Shown here piece by piece: positions 1 to 13,268 of a stretch of DNA of 64,000 nucleotides. The stretch is from Casuarina equisetifolia. Its lineage: Eukaryota; Streptophyta; Magnoliopsida; Fagales; Casuarinaceae. A program made the position numbers and the translations under genes. The notes under the pieces were generated by a model, which saw only the letters and a list, made by a program, of their open reading frames with translations, was not told the origin of the DNA and ran no database searches. Positions within the stretch are counted from its first letter, which is position 1. Each line of letters starts with the position of its first letter. The DNA lies in contig CM052360.1 of NCBI GenBank assembly GCA_028551475.1, forward strand, positions 10,032,501-10,096,500. The letters are read 5' to 3'.

Positions 1-443
1 ACTAGGCTTTATTCTTGAGTTGTTATTTAAACTGTCTCTATAATATTCGAATTCATCAGGTATGCTGTTCCAAATGTCTTATTGACATTATTTCTTATAA
101 TTTGGATATTGATAGTTCTTTGTTTGGGCAACAGATTGCTGTACAAACGTTTTTTCTTGTTAGTATTCTGAAAACTAAAGCAAGATAATTGGTTTTTTTA
201 AAAGACTGAGGTTTTCTGATGTACTTATAGATTAGCAAGAGAATGGCGACTTAAGACAGACTAATTCAACAGTTTTCATGGAGTAGAATCAAATCATATA
301 AGTTGCAGGAACTTAGATGTGTGTATGATGATATGAAGCTCATTAATTATTGCATTCAAGGAGTAGGAGAAGTCCATATTTGGCACCAATCTAATATCCT
401 AACTGCAATCGTATACTGGATTGTAGAAAGTATGAGAATGATT

Positions 444-3400
444 TTAATCTAATTTAGTGTAACCCATTGAGGAAGAAAACTTGGGGAGTCTCAACCATCG
501 CTGACGAAAATGCCCAAATCTGTGGATTTTAATTCGGAAATGGAGTCGCTTGATCTTCCTGCTTAATTTGCCATACTGTCGTCTGAGGCTTCTTCTTTTT
601 GATAAACTAACCAGTTTTCCCATAAAGTTACATCCTCCATCTGCATCAAAACCAACAGTAACTAGCCAAAATTGGAGGAAAATTTTTGTGTTTGTTCGTC
701 AATCCCTGTGGTGGGGACTTTTTTTTCTAAACAGAGTGGTTACTTTGAGAATTTCTATTTTTAATATTTTTATTACTGTAACTTTCCTAAAATTACAGCC
801 TGGTTCTTCAAACTCCAGCTGTGCCCACATGATTGTTAGTTTAGGTGAGTTAATCTCAACTTCTACAACAAACCAAAACTAAGGACAATTTCACTGTCTC
901 GTAAAAGATAAACCAGTGATTTTTCTTGTCCGTTTAGTAGATCTTTCTTAAAGACATATCAGTTGAAAGCATACCTTGATGTTCTTCATGTTGTTGTTGT
1001 TGTTCTTCTTCTAAGCTTGCCTTCTTCAGGACCTGAAAGTCACATAGAAACATTGCTGTCATTTTACTTATGATTTTGATTTTCTGTGACATCTGTAGTG
1101 ATTTTATTGAAGTTGTTCTGTTTGCAATATTTGAGTGACTGATCATCAATTGGAAATTACCATCACGACAGAGATGGTCAATTACTTGCAATATAGATAC
1201 AAATATGTAATTTACTTGATGCTACTTAGGTTACCTCAACCAAACTTTCCAAACGTTTCCTTATCCTTCTCTGAATAAAACCTCTGGTGCACTATTTGAA
1301 TAACCTTGTCAGCCAACAATCTTAGGAATTGAGCAGCCAAAGAAAAAGAGGAAGAAAGAGAGAAAAGTTTCCAGTGAAAAAAGAAGTTATAGACATATTA
1401 CCTTTACATGGTATTTGACGTAGGCATAGAAGTTCAGTAGACTCCATACAGTCTTATCTAATCTTTTACCTTCGACATGGCGTGAATAAATATCTGTACA
1501 AATTTTGGCATAAATTTATTTGACTAAGCCTATTCAAACTTTTTTTGTGTGTAAACAAAAGATTATAATTAGCTGCTGTTGTCCTAAATTATAAAAAGCA
1601 CCTTTTAGTGTTAAAGTTTCCCTTAAAATGCATAATTAAAGGTAACTATTGGAGTGTTCAAGGCAAAATATTTAAACCTGGAGTATTTTTGTTCTATTAG
1701 TGTGAACTTGTGGTTGACACTAGTATAATCTATTAATTGCATTGTGATTAGAGATTAGGAAATAAGAGGATACCAAAAGAGACAAATCCTCCATTGGTGC
1801 TCAAATCTTCAAGAGTTTCTCCTCTCAGTTCTGGAGGAGGAATTGGTGACCAGGTGCAAGGAGGTACTTTGGCCCATTCTTTAGAAATTCCCACATCCAT
1901 AAGTTCCTGGAGAAAGTAAACAAAAGAGAAATAAAAGGAACAAAGAACAAAGAAACAAAGAAACCTATCATTCTTAGGAGCAGTGCAGGAAAAATACACA
2001 CCCATTCCATAAAATACACACGCATCAGGAACAAACCTGAAAGAAGGCTGTTGCAATAATCACATCAGAGTTTTCTTTGAAACGCATGGGGAACACTGCA
2101 ATGATTTTTTGTGGCTGCCAAACACAAATTTCCCTTCCATTATCCATAATTGCATAAGAAGGTAGAATAAAATTTTGAGCCATCTAGAATCTTTTATTTT
2201 GGCTTGAGTTTGAAATCTCAAATGTTTGAAATGTAAATCTTCGGTGACTTAATGATAGCTAAACAATTGCATTATTATTCTTGTGAACTTAGCTCATAGG
2301 TCTGTGGCAACTAATGTTCTTATGGCATAAAACCTAGGACCCATCAATTTTGTGGATGTAGCATGTAATCATGTGTAAAAATTTGTGGAGCTATTTCTGG
2401 AATCAAGGAAGGATAGAGGATTTGACTGCACATGTAGAATTACCTGCCTGATGATAAAGAAAGGTTCCCTTGGGTGATAGACTAGTTTGATAGGCTTGTA
2501 CATCTCTTGAAACATATCCTGGGAATTGATATTCTGCAACATTTCTTTCAACTGAGAACTTAATATCACTGACTGCACTGCAGAGATCTCCGTAATTACC
2601 TTTATGGAGTCTGGAAAAAGAAAACATGTATCAGTTACAATTATTGCAATCTTAGCTTTAGCATTTTGCTAATTCGTCCGTTACTAGTTTGTTACTCTAT
2701 ATTTATAACTGGCGGAAAGGAGATGCCTTTTCTTTTCTTTTTTTTTTTTTAAAGCTCCAATTCATCCAAGACCTTGCAGGTTTTGATATAATAATGTTTT
2801 TTCTTTGAATTTCTTTTGGGTGCTATTCTTGTTTATTTCATGAGTTTTTACTTCTTATTTGGTTGCTGCTCCACTTGGAAATCATGCAACAATACTATTG
2901 AATTCAAATTGGTAAATTTCGAATCCCGTTTGCTTGCTCTTTGACCAAATAATGTTCTACCCAAGTTGTTTTACTTCTTTGCAGGATTACCAGGAGATTA
3001 TGCTGTTCTCCTTCAAGTAGCTTTGTATTTCTGAACATTTGTATTTCCTAATCCAGACCATCTTTAAGAGAAATATTGGCTGACAGGTCACCACACAAAT
3101 GAGATGATCTTTTCTATTGTCCATCTTGACACATCCAGAGGTATGTGCCATTTCTTCTTACCATGTTATGGGTTTTGTTTCATGATGTTTCTAATCAATT
3201 TCAGATTGCAAAAACTTGTGGTCGTACTTCTTATTCAATGTGTATATGAACCTTCTCTTCATTTTTGGTTCATCTTAATTCCTAATAGCTCACTTCACAA
3301 ATCCACTTATAACTTATTGAAATGCTGCTATATTTGTTTTCTTTTTCCTGAAATTTCTTTGGTTTGACTAACTGTATCTAATAATATCCATTTTCAACGA

Positions 3401-6389
3401 GTGGATACTACTACCAGCTTCCCATAGCTGATAGACGTTTAGAAATGGCTTGCATTTTAGTAGAAAATATATTTACAAGAATCTTCATTAAATGGCCTTT
3501 GGTGGTGGCTAAGAATGGTGGTTCTAGAGTTGATTTAATGAAACTCAAAAATCAGCAATCCTCCGCCTTTAGGGTTTAGGAAATGTAGTATCGTGTCAAA
3601 GAAAAAGGTGGACTGAAATTTAAGGATAAGTTATGAGTTGATGCTTTTAGTTTTTGGCAATGATATAACTTGAACAGCCTAAAAAGGAATCATTCCATCT
3701 ATTTCCAGAAAAGAGAGAGTAATCTATTAAATATTTTAGTTTCTATATCTGCAATCTAACCAGAGAAAATACATGTTGATTTCCTGTCACAGTGCCAAAA
3801 AAATTGCTGTAGATGCATTCAAAAGAAAAAACAGCTTTGAGATATAAATATTATGATGATATAAATGTTAGTACCAAGAAAATTTTATCTCTCGTTGAAT
3901 TGAAGGATTACCAAACCTTGGCCTCGTGGAATCTTATCTAAGCTAAGCCTTAGAGTAAGCTGGTATCCTTCTTTAGCTGGTTCAACAATCTCCATGACGT
4001 CAGAACTAACTCCCCTTACTGTCTCTTTAGTGTAGTGTGAAAGCCCATGCGATAGCAGGGCACCTTGGGATAGCAATGGGGTGGATACTGACAAGTAGGT
4101 ATGATGTGGATCTGATGCTGAAGACTGTAAAACATTAGGAGGAATTGTCAACGTAATTCTGAAATTGTTTGTTAAACTGTAAAACTTCGCATAACTACTG
4201 GCTGACTAGACAAACACAATTTTCTCCACATAACATGTAACTCTTCTCCCACTAATATGGGTTTCTCAAAATTTCAATTTAAATTCTAACTCTTGCTCAA
4301 AATTGCAATTTATTTATCACTTCACAATCATGATTATTCCAATAAAACCTGATTGCCAAGGGTTTTACCTGGATGTGGTATTCCACCGAGCCAAATTCAT
4401 ACAATTGATGGTCGAGCTCCATGGGCTTTTCAGCGCTGCCATGACAGGAACGATGTTCATCATTAGATTGGCTATGTTTTAGTATGTAATCTTCATTAAA
4501 ACTTGCTGTACTTTGTGATCATCTATTTAATGAGGGAACAAAAAAACTTCAAAACTTCTAAAATACTTCTTTTACTCCTTGTATCTTCATGGCTGGGTTT
4601 CGGAATTTTCTTTTCCTGTCCTCTCCCATTAAAATCTCCATTTACCTTCAGAGTACCGTGTGAACTAGTAATTCAACAAACCAAATTGTTGACAAGTTCT
4701 TCACAGGGTGGAGGAACTACACATGTTAATATGAGGGGTTCTAGAGCACGGTGGTATATGGAACTCATGTCCAAAAGAGTAAATAAGTTGTCAACTATCA
4801 CCACCCTCCGTTTTTGAGGCTCAGGACCAGCTGATGATAGTTAGTACATCAAAGAGAAAGTTTGGTATATCACTCTGTGCTATGTTTTTGCGTGTGCATG
4901 CGCATTGTAAGACAGAAAGGGGAAAGAGTTATAGGGGGGATCTTTTTCGGCATGTAATCAAAGCTTTAACAGGGAGAAGGAAATGCTGGAGACCTCTATG
5001 GAGTAAGAGTTTCCTTTTCTGTGACTTTTATTTTTTAGCCAACTGGAAATTGTTGGCAAAAGAAACAAGAGAGTATCCGTAATTACAAGAAAAGTCGTCA
5101 ACCAATGGAGAAATCATTGTTTCTGAGGGCGAGACTACAAGCAAGTCTCCTTCAAGAATAAAACCATCCAGAGTGGTTTACTCCCTAATTAAGCTAACCA
5201 ATCAACTACTTAGTTGACTGCTAGGACCTTAAGGTTTGTTGTCACCTGATAACTTCAATGTAGCATTCAAGGCTATGATTAATTGTCTTATCGCTTGTGT
5301 CGTTAATGTGATGGCCCTCCATAGTGTTGAATTTTGCTGTTGCTAGTACCCAGGAAGGATTCTATCTCTTATTATAGGGCTTTCCTCTCTCTATAATTAG
5401 CTGAACACAGAGATTAGTTGTCCATATGTGGGATGTTATTGCATATTTTCCATTTCCTTGCCAAGTTCGAGTTTGACAATAGGAAATGTTGACAACAGAA
5501 GTGACAACTTCATGCCTGCTTGGTGGGAAGTGCAACTATCAATTGTTATGCTGTAAGTGATGGATATTCCGTTGCTTGCCTACCTGGAAAACACATATTC
5601 CTGTCCACCAAAGTTCATCTGTGAAAATGATTGTCTACGGCACCCACATGTTGAAAGGCATATATGTCCCCCCGTTATGATCTAAGGCAAGATCATTGGT
5701 TTAATCTTTTCCTACAGACGATCAGAAAAGAAACAATGTATCCTAGTTTCTCTAGTTGTGTCATGGTGAACAGGTTTCTGTTGTGGTGAATGAAATTCTT
5801 GACAACCAAATAAAGAAACTAGTATAGGTTTCATCCCCGACGTTTATGACCATGTAATTGTCTCTTAATGACAGAAGGCAAGAGAAGTGAGATAACTAGG
5901 GTTAAAAGTAAAATATCAGCTGTCATTTCAATGCCTTGGAGTGTTGGTGAGATATATGTTTTAATCTATTTGAGCTGCTACCACGTATTTCCTTATTTCT
6001 GGTCTTTATTGCCTTGCATTCAGAGGTTTCCATAAATATTTCGATGTAATAGTTGACCCTAAATGGCTAGACACATAAAACTAAGATGTGCTCCTTTTTT
6101 AGTCCCCCCAACCCTTCTTTCCCACTAGTAATCATAGCCCACTCTAGATGAATGGCCAAGGAAGGTATGGTTTTGTCAGCTTGATAAACTCGCGTATACT
6201 TTCTGAAAACCATAGAAGGCACTAGCAACTCCACTAAATAAAAACTCTTCTCTCTTCGCTTTGTCGGCCGGAAAACAGACCACAAAGATGATTGGTGCCC
6301 TGATTTTCCAAGACTGAAAAATGTTCTTACCGGTACCGTTTGAGCAGGATGTCCTTCAGTGCCAGCGACGCTCTTTCAAAACATGCCAT
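444..6389 (-). CDS. ARPC2B: Actin-related protein 2/3 complex subunit 2B (ARPC2B), 10 exons
   Basis: The product is a p34-type subunit of the Arp2/3 complex, which nucleates branched actin filaments in the cytoplasm. Exons, read on the minus strand: 6389-6331, 4435-4369, 4124-3917, 2610-2444, 2114-2037, 1906-1774, 1493-1402, 1291-1235, 1032-975, 640-444. All introns are GT-AG, all phases fit, and the sum is 1116 nt (371 aa plus stop). Recognisable stretches are the start MACFERASLALKDILLK, then STPLLSQGALLSHGLS, VILSSQLKEMLQ, the ARPC2 signature CTWSPIPPPELRGETLEDLS, and HVEGKRLDKTVWSLLNFYAY. The basic tail ends WLRLPKFSSSMGYTKLD. The start was chosen because it matches the 2B-type N-terminus. 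Length and tail fit ARPC2B (about 370 aa) rather than ARPC2A (about 318 aa). Intron 1 is 1.9 kb; the short plus-strand ORFs inside it look random. Exon 9 could also be read through to a TAA at 934, giving a 319-aa form, but the spliced form restores the family tail. Confidence 0.93.
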
Positions 6390-6885
6390 CCTCAGAAATG
6401 CCTGACCTCTGCAGAAATGCTTGAAGCTGGAAGTGAACTGGGATAGGGTATGGCACCGTGGCTGTTTTTGGAGGTTGGTGTACTTTGAGTGGATTGTAAG
6501 TTCAATGTAGCAATCATGTTTAGCAACATCTGAAGCAACTACCCTCCATCTCTTTTTATTTTTTCTTCTTTTTCTCATTCTCTTGGGTAAAAGGCACGCT
6601 AAAGTGATAGCCTGCGGATCAAAGACCAAGATTAGCATGAACTTTGCATTCAACCGAAGGTTTGATTTGCGCAATGTGACACGTCTTTTTCGTCTCCATC
6701 ATTTGGCTACCATGATTTCTAGACATTGTTACTGGAAGGAAGATAAACACTCTCTGAAGATTGTTTCACGCGCAAATGTGTCGTACTCTTTATTAGAAAT
6801 GGCCTTGTCGACGAGAGTGTGCCTGAGACCATTTTTCAAATCACGTACAAAGACTCAGGAGATTTAGATATATTATTTGCCGAAG
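6390..6885. other. Upstream region of ARPC2B, no gene seen
   Basis: This holds the presumed 5' leader and promoter of the minus-strand ARPC2B gene. A 94-aa plus-strand ORF at 6583-6867 overlaps it but has no recognisable family or splice context. I see no RNA gene. Confidence 0.4.
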
Positions 6886-7080
6886 GAGGGTGTCCCACAT
6901 TGAAAATAAGATGATAGGTCCTTCGCTTTATAAGGTTTTCTTATTTAATGTTTTAAGATTCACACCCTAATATATGCATACGAGGGAGAATGTTAAAAGT
7001 AGATGTTATTTGATGTTAGAAGTAAGAAGATGAATCATTAGTCTTATAAGTAATGAGATTTATTTTATTTTGAAATGAGT
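6886..7080 (+). repeat. Decayed TRIM-like element
   Basis: Two halves resemble the LTRs of the intact small element at 26772-27115. A left half runs about 6889-6972 (starts TGTCCCACATTG, ends CACACCCTAATA). A purine tract GAGGGAGAA then leads into a right half beginning TGTTAAAAGTAGATGTTA near 6991. The internal region and primer-binding site found in the other copy are largely missing here. I read this as an old, internally deleted terminal-repeat retrotransposon in miniature. Confidence 0.6.
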
Positions 7081-9102
7081 ACATATTTTGATAATATTGG
7101 ATAACATAAGAATAAGGAAGATCAAATCTTGCTCTTTTTTATTTTTTCCTTATTCTTTCTTTTTCTTCGTAGTCAAGTGGACTAAGAGTAATGTATGTTG
7201 GTACAATGAATCTAAAATGCGACCCGCATGACGGAGACCCCACTCCTAACTATGATCACGAAGAACTTCCAGAAGCCAGGACATCAGATGTTACTGATGT
7301 TCCTGTTTCTGTCACTAAATCCGCCTAACAACTCAAATGACTGTCTAAAATGTCCAAAGAATATCTCAAACAATCTGCGAGTGCCTTCGAGTTTTTCAAA
7401 GCATTCATTCATTTAAGGATGTATGAAAAGAAAAGGTGAGACACTCAATGTGATATAAAGATAATTTCTCACTTTAAAACAAAAATCACGGATGAAGTTC
7501 GACTTGTACAGTGTGTGAAGGCTGCTGTGTGATGTCCCAGCGCATCCATATTTGACAGTCACCGACACTACATTGACAATCGTGTGAGGTAGTAAAGTAC
7601 CCATCGCTACAAACTTTCTTCGAATCTGTCCAACATCCACTACTGTTTATGTTTCCAAAATGCATCTAAAATGATTGGTACTTTGCATTTGGCATCACTC
7701 TTTATGCCGCACTCTGTGGCCACCATAATGAGTTAGTAGCTTTGCTTGTTCTTTCTTTTGATACCCCACACAAACTTTACACAATCACTCACAAAAAATT
7801 GAGATGACAGAGGCTTGTACGTGGGGTGGACTTAAAATCTGTCTAATATGCTGTACTAGAGTTAAATATACCAGACATATTATTTGACGCCTGTGTTATG
7901 TCATATAATGCATAATCATTGCAAAAGAACTCACCCCCAAGTAGATTACAATGACATTTTGTAGTCCTTGTTTTTACTCGAGAGATTGCATAAAAAGCAA
8001 GGAATTTCCATCACTCGCATCTAAAAGCGAAACAGAGTGGGAAAATTCTGAGCGGACCGAACATACTAAAGAGGTAATGTTGAGATTGACACAGGCTCCT
8101 TTCAAAAGTGGTCGTAGTCCAGGGAAAGCAGCCCTGTAATATCTACCAACCTACAAAATTACAGAGAAGAGCTTCCGGAAAACAGAGTAAAACTTGGAAA
8201 GATTCAGTTGAAGTAAAACATCAACTTCTTTTTAAATTCAAGCATGGAACTCTGAAGGAGAGAGAATATTTACCAAATGAACTGCAACAACTCTAGCGGC
8301 TGTATAGATTCTCTCTATCATCCATTTGTAGGTGCCAACCAGAGTAATCGGCCTTCACTGACAGGCTACCATAACGAGAATAACTGACGATACCCCAAAT
8401 ACCTCCTTTCCAATACCAGTCGTCCAATCAGAATCCTTTTGTTCGTCATACTTTTCGGGAAGCGCAAGTCTAATTACTTGCGCGATCCTTTCCATTTGCC
8501 ATTCGCTCCCGCCCTGACCAATAAGAGGAGTAAACGCTTTCTGTTTTTGTCCAATCCAAATTCGTAGAAAAAATAGTTATTTAGTTATCATCACTCAAAT
8601 TGAGGGGGATTATTTGTTTTAATATTGTCAGATTGTTGCTTTCCGGCGGCTTCGCGATCCGTTCCTTCCCCAGATTGTAATTATCTGATTCTATTTATTA
8701 GTCGTTTTCGCATCAAATTCGTTCTGAAGCCTTAGTTTTCCGTCCCTTTCTCAGAAATCTTATGCCACCCCACCTTCCCCCCTCCCTCAGTGAGAAGTTT
8801 ATCATCTATCTCAACTTCAGGGTTCTGTAATTCCCCCAGAGAGATTAAAGCTGGGAATGAGCTTTGACAACTCCTCTGCAGCTGAAAGGTCGGAACTCGC
8901 AGCTAGACCCACCTCCAAATTTGGAACTTTTTGGGGTAGGGTCTGCGAATTCTTGTCTTCGAAGAACTTGGGAGAATTGGGTTTCGTATGAAACGTGGAA
9001 ATTCAGTGAATTTATAATCAAAGATTCAACCCTCGTTCTGTTTTCATTGGAGCTGATTGGGGAAGATTCTGGGTTCTCAGCACCAAGAATTTTGTTTGAT
9101 TG
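7081..9102. other. Intergenic region and promoter/5' leader of the CaaX-protein gene
   Basis: I found no confident gene here. A plus-strand stretch at about 7217-7436 reads like a broken exon ending in an AAAAGG|TGAG-type donor, but it contains in-frame stops and I do not recognise the family. The last 500 bases carry C/T-rich stretches and fit a promoter plus 5' leader for the gene starting at 9103. Confidence 0.35.
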
Positions 9103-11608
9103 ATGGATTCAGCTGGTAAGGATGTTAATGGCTGCACAACTAAGGCCGTTACTGATATAGGCACTGCAAAGGTTGAGGATCACCCCGCTAACGGAGAGGA
9201 GGAGGGTGAGTCTAATACGTTGTTGCCGCCTCGGCCAGGCGGGATGTTGAGGAAGTCGAACAAGACGCAGCGGAAGGTACAATGGAACGATACGAATGGG
9301 AATAAGCTCGTTGAGGTGATGGAATTCGATCCGAGGTAGTGTATGCGTTGAGTCATGCACGTAGATATGCATTGTTTTGGACAAAGTTTAAGAATTGTTG
9401 ATGTTCTGGTTGTTGTTCTTTTATTATTTGGCTTGCTCGTTGTGAGGGTCGGGCTTCTTGGTTTTGAAATTTTCTTACAGCTACCGCAGGTAGGATGAGA
9501 CGCCTTTATTAATCTAGCTATATATTGTTTCTAAGACTAGAAATGAACGATGCACCTTAAAATTCTGTGAGCAGTCGAGCTTGGAATGAAGAGAAATTTA
9601 AAATATCGTTCATCTGGGATGATTTTAAGGTTGGCGCACAAACCATAAATTAGCTTTACATTAACTGATTCGTTTTACATATTTAACGTTTTACGTTAGT
9701 TGTAAGTAAAGCCCCATTTTTTGTGCATTGCACCCCTATGGCAGATTTGTTTTATGTTTCCAGGATCGTCTTCCGATGATCCTTCCTTTGATTGATTTCT
9801 TCTATGATCATAGTCTGTCAACAAACTTGTTTGTTAATGGAGAGTGCTGTATATGCTTCTTACAAAAGCAATCATGCAAAATATGGGCAGGCTTCGCAAG
9901 TGAATCAAGTGAATCTGACTGATGATAGAACTATAGACTTGCAATAAGATTTGATAATCATACTAGAACTATAGACTTGCAATAAGATTTGATAATCATA
10001 CTAGAGGTCGGAAAGTATGTTTGTAGAAAGATGGAAGCTCAATTGAGTAAATGGAGATGGATGCATTTGGCCTCTGTAAGGTTGAGTTAGGATTGAGAGT
10101 TACGTGAAGCGGAAGAGAGGAATCAGGTTTTTGGGAATTCATGGAATTTGGTTGCCTTTGATCAAACACTGTCACAATTATTGATTGTCTTTTCCCCCAC
10201 AAAGCTTTGTGCATTCGAAATTTTTGTTTGTCACCTCCTGAATAGGTAAATTGTTCTAATGTTGTTTGAGCAGAGCAGTGAGAGTGCCATTGCTAGCTGT
10301 TTCAACTTTGGGAAAACAATCATGTTCAATCTTCAGCATTATTCCATCTTACTAGAACTTAACTATGCATTGGTGATTCCAAGACTTGTAGAAATCTTAG
10401 GCTTGCAGCATTTCACCCGTAAAACACATTTTCAAAACATATACTTTACTTTTATACCTTACCTTTACGGACAGTATCATTTTTCTAAATTAAAACATTG
10501 AGTTGAGAAAACTGAAATTTCTTTAGAAAAACACAAGCACTGACAAGGGATTGGGATGTTTATATAATACCTTCACTTTCATTTTGCAATTAGAAAGTTT
10601 GAAATAGATGCAGTGAGACTCAGGATTGATCTAGGATTCTGGTCATTTCTTTTCATCATGTTGTATTTAGGTGTATCCAATGCAATATTTCCGGAGGGGC
10701 ATGCATCCACCCATTAAAAGCATGTGGATTTATGTCCTGAACCCTGAACAACCAGCAATTATGTTTGTTATATGATTTGTATCTATATCCAGGCGCTACT
10801 GGTGGCAATACCTTATCTTTACGATGATATCCATTCATTGTTTCTTACTACTTAATCTTTGGCAGATGAGTAGACATCTCTAGCATGTTATAATCGTCTC
10901 TAGAAACTAGTGAAACATTTTATTGAAAATATCCCCTCGTTCAGCGCACCATATCTCAGTTGTTCGTAGTTTAAATGACTAGAAGATAAATATATTTTGT
11001 TGGAACTCTTTTGTTTTATACATCACCTTCAAAGATAGTTTAGAATTAGTGCAACTTAATGTGTAATGGTTTTCTCTACGAGAAACTGGGGAAAAGATTC
11101 ATTGAAGGCACTCCTATGTTTGGCACAAAACTCTTAGCAGTCACTCCAAAAGTAGAAAACGGTCTTTTAATTTCTAATCTGTGTGCCTTTAGAACTACAT
11201 AAAAAATATGCAACATTTATGCCCTAGGGCCAGTTCTAAAAGACAATTATAAAACATGAGATTAGATGTAGAACATTGCAGATATGTTTCCTCAGTATCA
11301 TCTATATTTTTGTTGAATCAATCATTTGCTCCCAGTAATCTCTCATGCCAGTCCTCTGTTGTGGCTGCAGAACTAATTCAGAATTTTGCAGTATCAACGC
11401 CCTATGGAAACCAGTTGTAGTATAAAAGAAAATTATCACGCATGAGATATACCATAAAAGTGATATCTAGTTCACTGAGCATAATTTCTATTGATTTATC
11501 CACATTAATAATTGTCTCCTCGTATGCCCTGTCCCTGTTTATGCCTGCAGTGATGTAAGCGACTCTGATGATGAGGATTCAGATTCTTGCATCTGTACCA
11601 TAATGTAG
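9103..11608 (+). CDS. Small acidic-tailed plant protein with C-terminal CaaX-type box, 2 exons
   Basis: Exons are 9103-9335 and 11551-11608, joined by a 2.2-kb GT-AG intron (AG|gtag ... tgcag|T). Together they give 291 nt, 96 aa plus stop, in frame. The N-terminal half is low in hydrophobicity. The centre (GGMLRKSNKTQRKVQWND, then GNKLVEVMEFDPS) is basic then mixed and is the part I would expect to be conserved. The tail is SDVSDSDDEDSDSCICTIM. The last four residues, CTIM, fit the CaaX pattern for farnesylation, with a second Cys two residues upstream that could be palmitoylated. I see no enzyme motif and the biochemical role is unknown. By position it corresponds to the small uncharacterised gene next to ARPC2B in Arabidopsis (AT2G33390, from memory). 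The ATG at 9103 is the first in this frame. Splice-site choice rests on the sensible acidic tail and phase. Confidence 0.8.
9926..10001. repeat. Perfect 38-bp tandem duplication
   Basis: The unit starting TAGAACTATAGACTTGC occurs twice in succession (9926-9963 and 9964-10001) without a mismatch. It lies in the long intron of the CaaX-protein gene and looks recent. Confidence 0.95.
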
Positions 11609-13268
11609 ATGCCACTCAAAACACCTGGTAAATGTTTGCTGCATACTTGAACAGGGCATCCACTCCAACTTATGATGACTAGAGAAGAAATTGGCCTCAG
11701 ATTTTGCTGTTTTAAGGATGGGATATAGGTTCAAACTGCAATTTCATGTTCAGCATGAATTGTATGCTAACTCATAGAAGAGATGTCCAAGAGCCTTTGT
11801 TTGGTTAGAGTTTGGTGAGTTTCTTGTAACATATGCGAACTGCACAGTGCTCCTCATGATGAACCCAGATGAGGATGATAGCAATACTGTTGCTTCGACT
11901 ACTTGTAATCTAGCTTTCTGATGCTTTTTAACGCACGGTTGTATGGGTTGTGGAATATATATGCAAAAGAATACGTAATGTAATCATCTCGTTTAATCGA
12001 GCAGCAGGGTACCTCAAGATATATTTCTTTTTAATCTCTTTTTCTCATCACTTGGATTCTTCATGATGCGATACTTTATTGTTTAACACATCTGTGAAAT
12101 TAATCTGATGAAGCACAAAGCTTTTCATAACTCCATCCCTTCGTGTATTATGTTTCCCTTGACTAAGAGGCTTAACGAAAGGGCCTTCCTTAACCCCAGA
12201 TCCAATGAATAAAAAAATCTGTAAATTACATCTAATTTCTCCTGAAATAAGCATAACTTCTTAAGTATATTGGTACATGTCAAATGATAAATCGAGCAAG
12301 TCTGGATACTCGACTCCTAACAACTCTATGACACTCCCAAAGTTACATTAAGCTTCAGAGATAAGTTTTGAACTCTTGTTGCAATGAATCATGTTTAATC
12401 TATTACATATTAGTTAAGATTATCATGAAATCATCATTTTCTATTGCGTTGATTCCCTTCCATAAATATATAATACACTGCACAGAAATCAAATGTCCTC
12501 ACTGGGAAAATATACCTCTGCCCCATAATTGAGCATGACTTTTACTATATGCTGTATGATTTTGCAAACAGAATATAAAGCCTGACCACATTGTCTACTC
12601 ACTGATAGGCGTTAACAAACGCAAAACTGAAACGGGTGTTGTGACTGGAACCTAAATCCCATTTCTAGCTATTGAATTCAAACACCAAAGTTTCAGATTT
12701 TTCTCTCTCAGTGATGGTGGCGGGGTGTGTGGGAGCAATTGCCTTGTGCTTTTTTGTCTTAAAATCTGGAAACTTGTCTATGCTTCCAGCTCTTTGCAAT
12801 TTACATGGATGTGTGGATGATGTGGAAGATCTTTGAAATAGCCAATCTCATGTTATCAATCTCTTATACAATCAGCAAGGCAAAACAAGAGACAACCAAA
12901 ACCCATTTACATTGTAGTACAGGACTACCCAGAAAGAGCATTCACAAACACAACCAGAGAAGAGCCAAAGAATCAGAAATACAAACAAAACAACACGTCT
13001 GATTGTTCACTCCCATCTGAAATAGCCAAGAACGATAAGAAAAAGTACTTGTTGACTGTGGTTTCTGTTATAATCTTCGTTGTATCGAAATTAACTGTGT
13101 TTACCAGTTTGTGTTTTCTCACTGCTTGTTCCAGATGAAAAACTCCTGTGAGAAACCTGAAATATGAGATTCTGCAGGATTTTAACCTGCTCATCTCTAG
13201 AAATATTCTGCCTTCTCTTTCTCCTTGAATTTGATCCCTCCAACCTATTTTCCTTCACCAAGATGGCA
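11609..13268. other. 3' flank between convergent genes, no gene seen
   Basis: This begins with the presumed 3' UTR of the CaaX-protein gene and ends with the 3' side of the minus-strand MGCF gene. Short ORFs on both strands have no recognisable content. Extra 3' exons of the MGCF gene could lie at about 13000-13250, but I could not find a convincing splice. Confidence 0.4.

Noticed and set aside
934-974. Unspliced C-terminus of ARPC2B ending at 934
   Set aside because: Splicing at 975 to an exon at 640-444 restores a basic tail ending GYTKLD and the usual length of the 2B subunit.
4503-5082. Two plus-strand ORFs (104 and 82 aa) in ARPC2B intron 1
   Set aside because: No recognisable domain or codon pattern; they lie within a well-supported intron.
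7217-7440. Possible exon (reads KEYLKQSASAFEFFKAFIHL on the plus strand)
   Set aside because: Upstream in-frame stops and no partner exon found; I could not name a family, so I did not call a gene.
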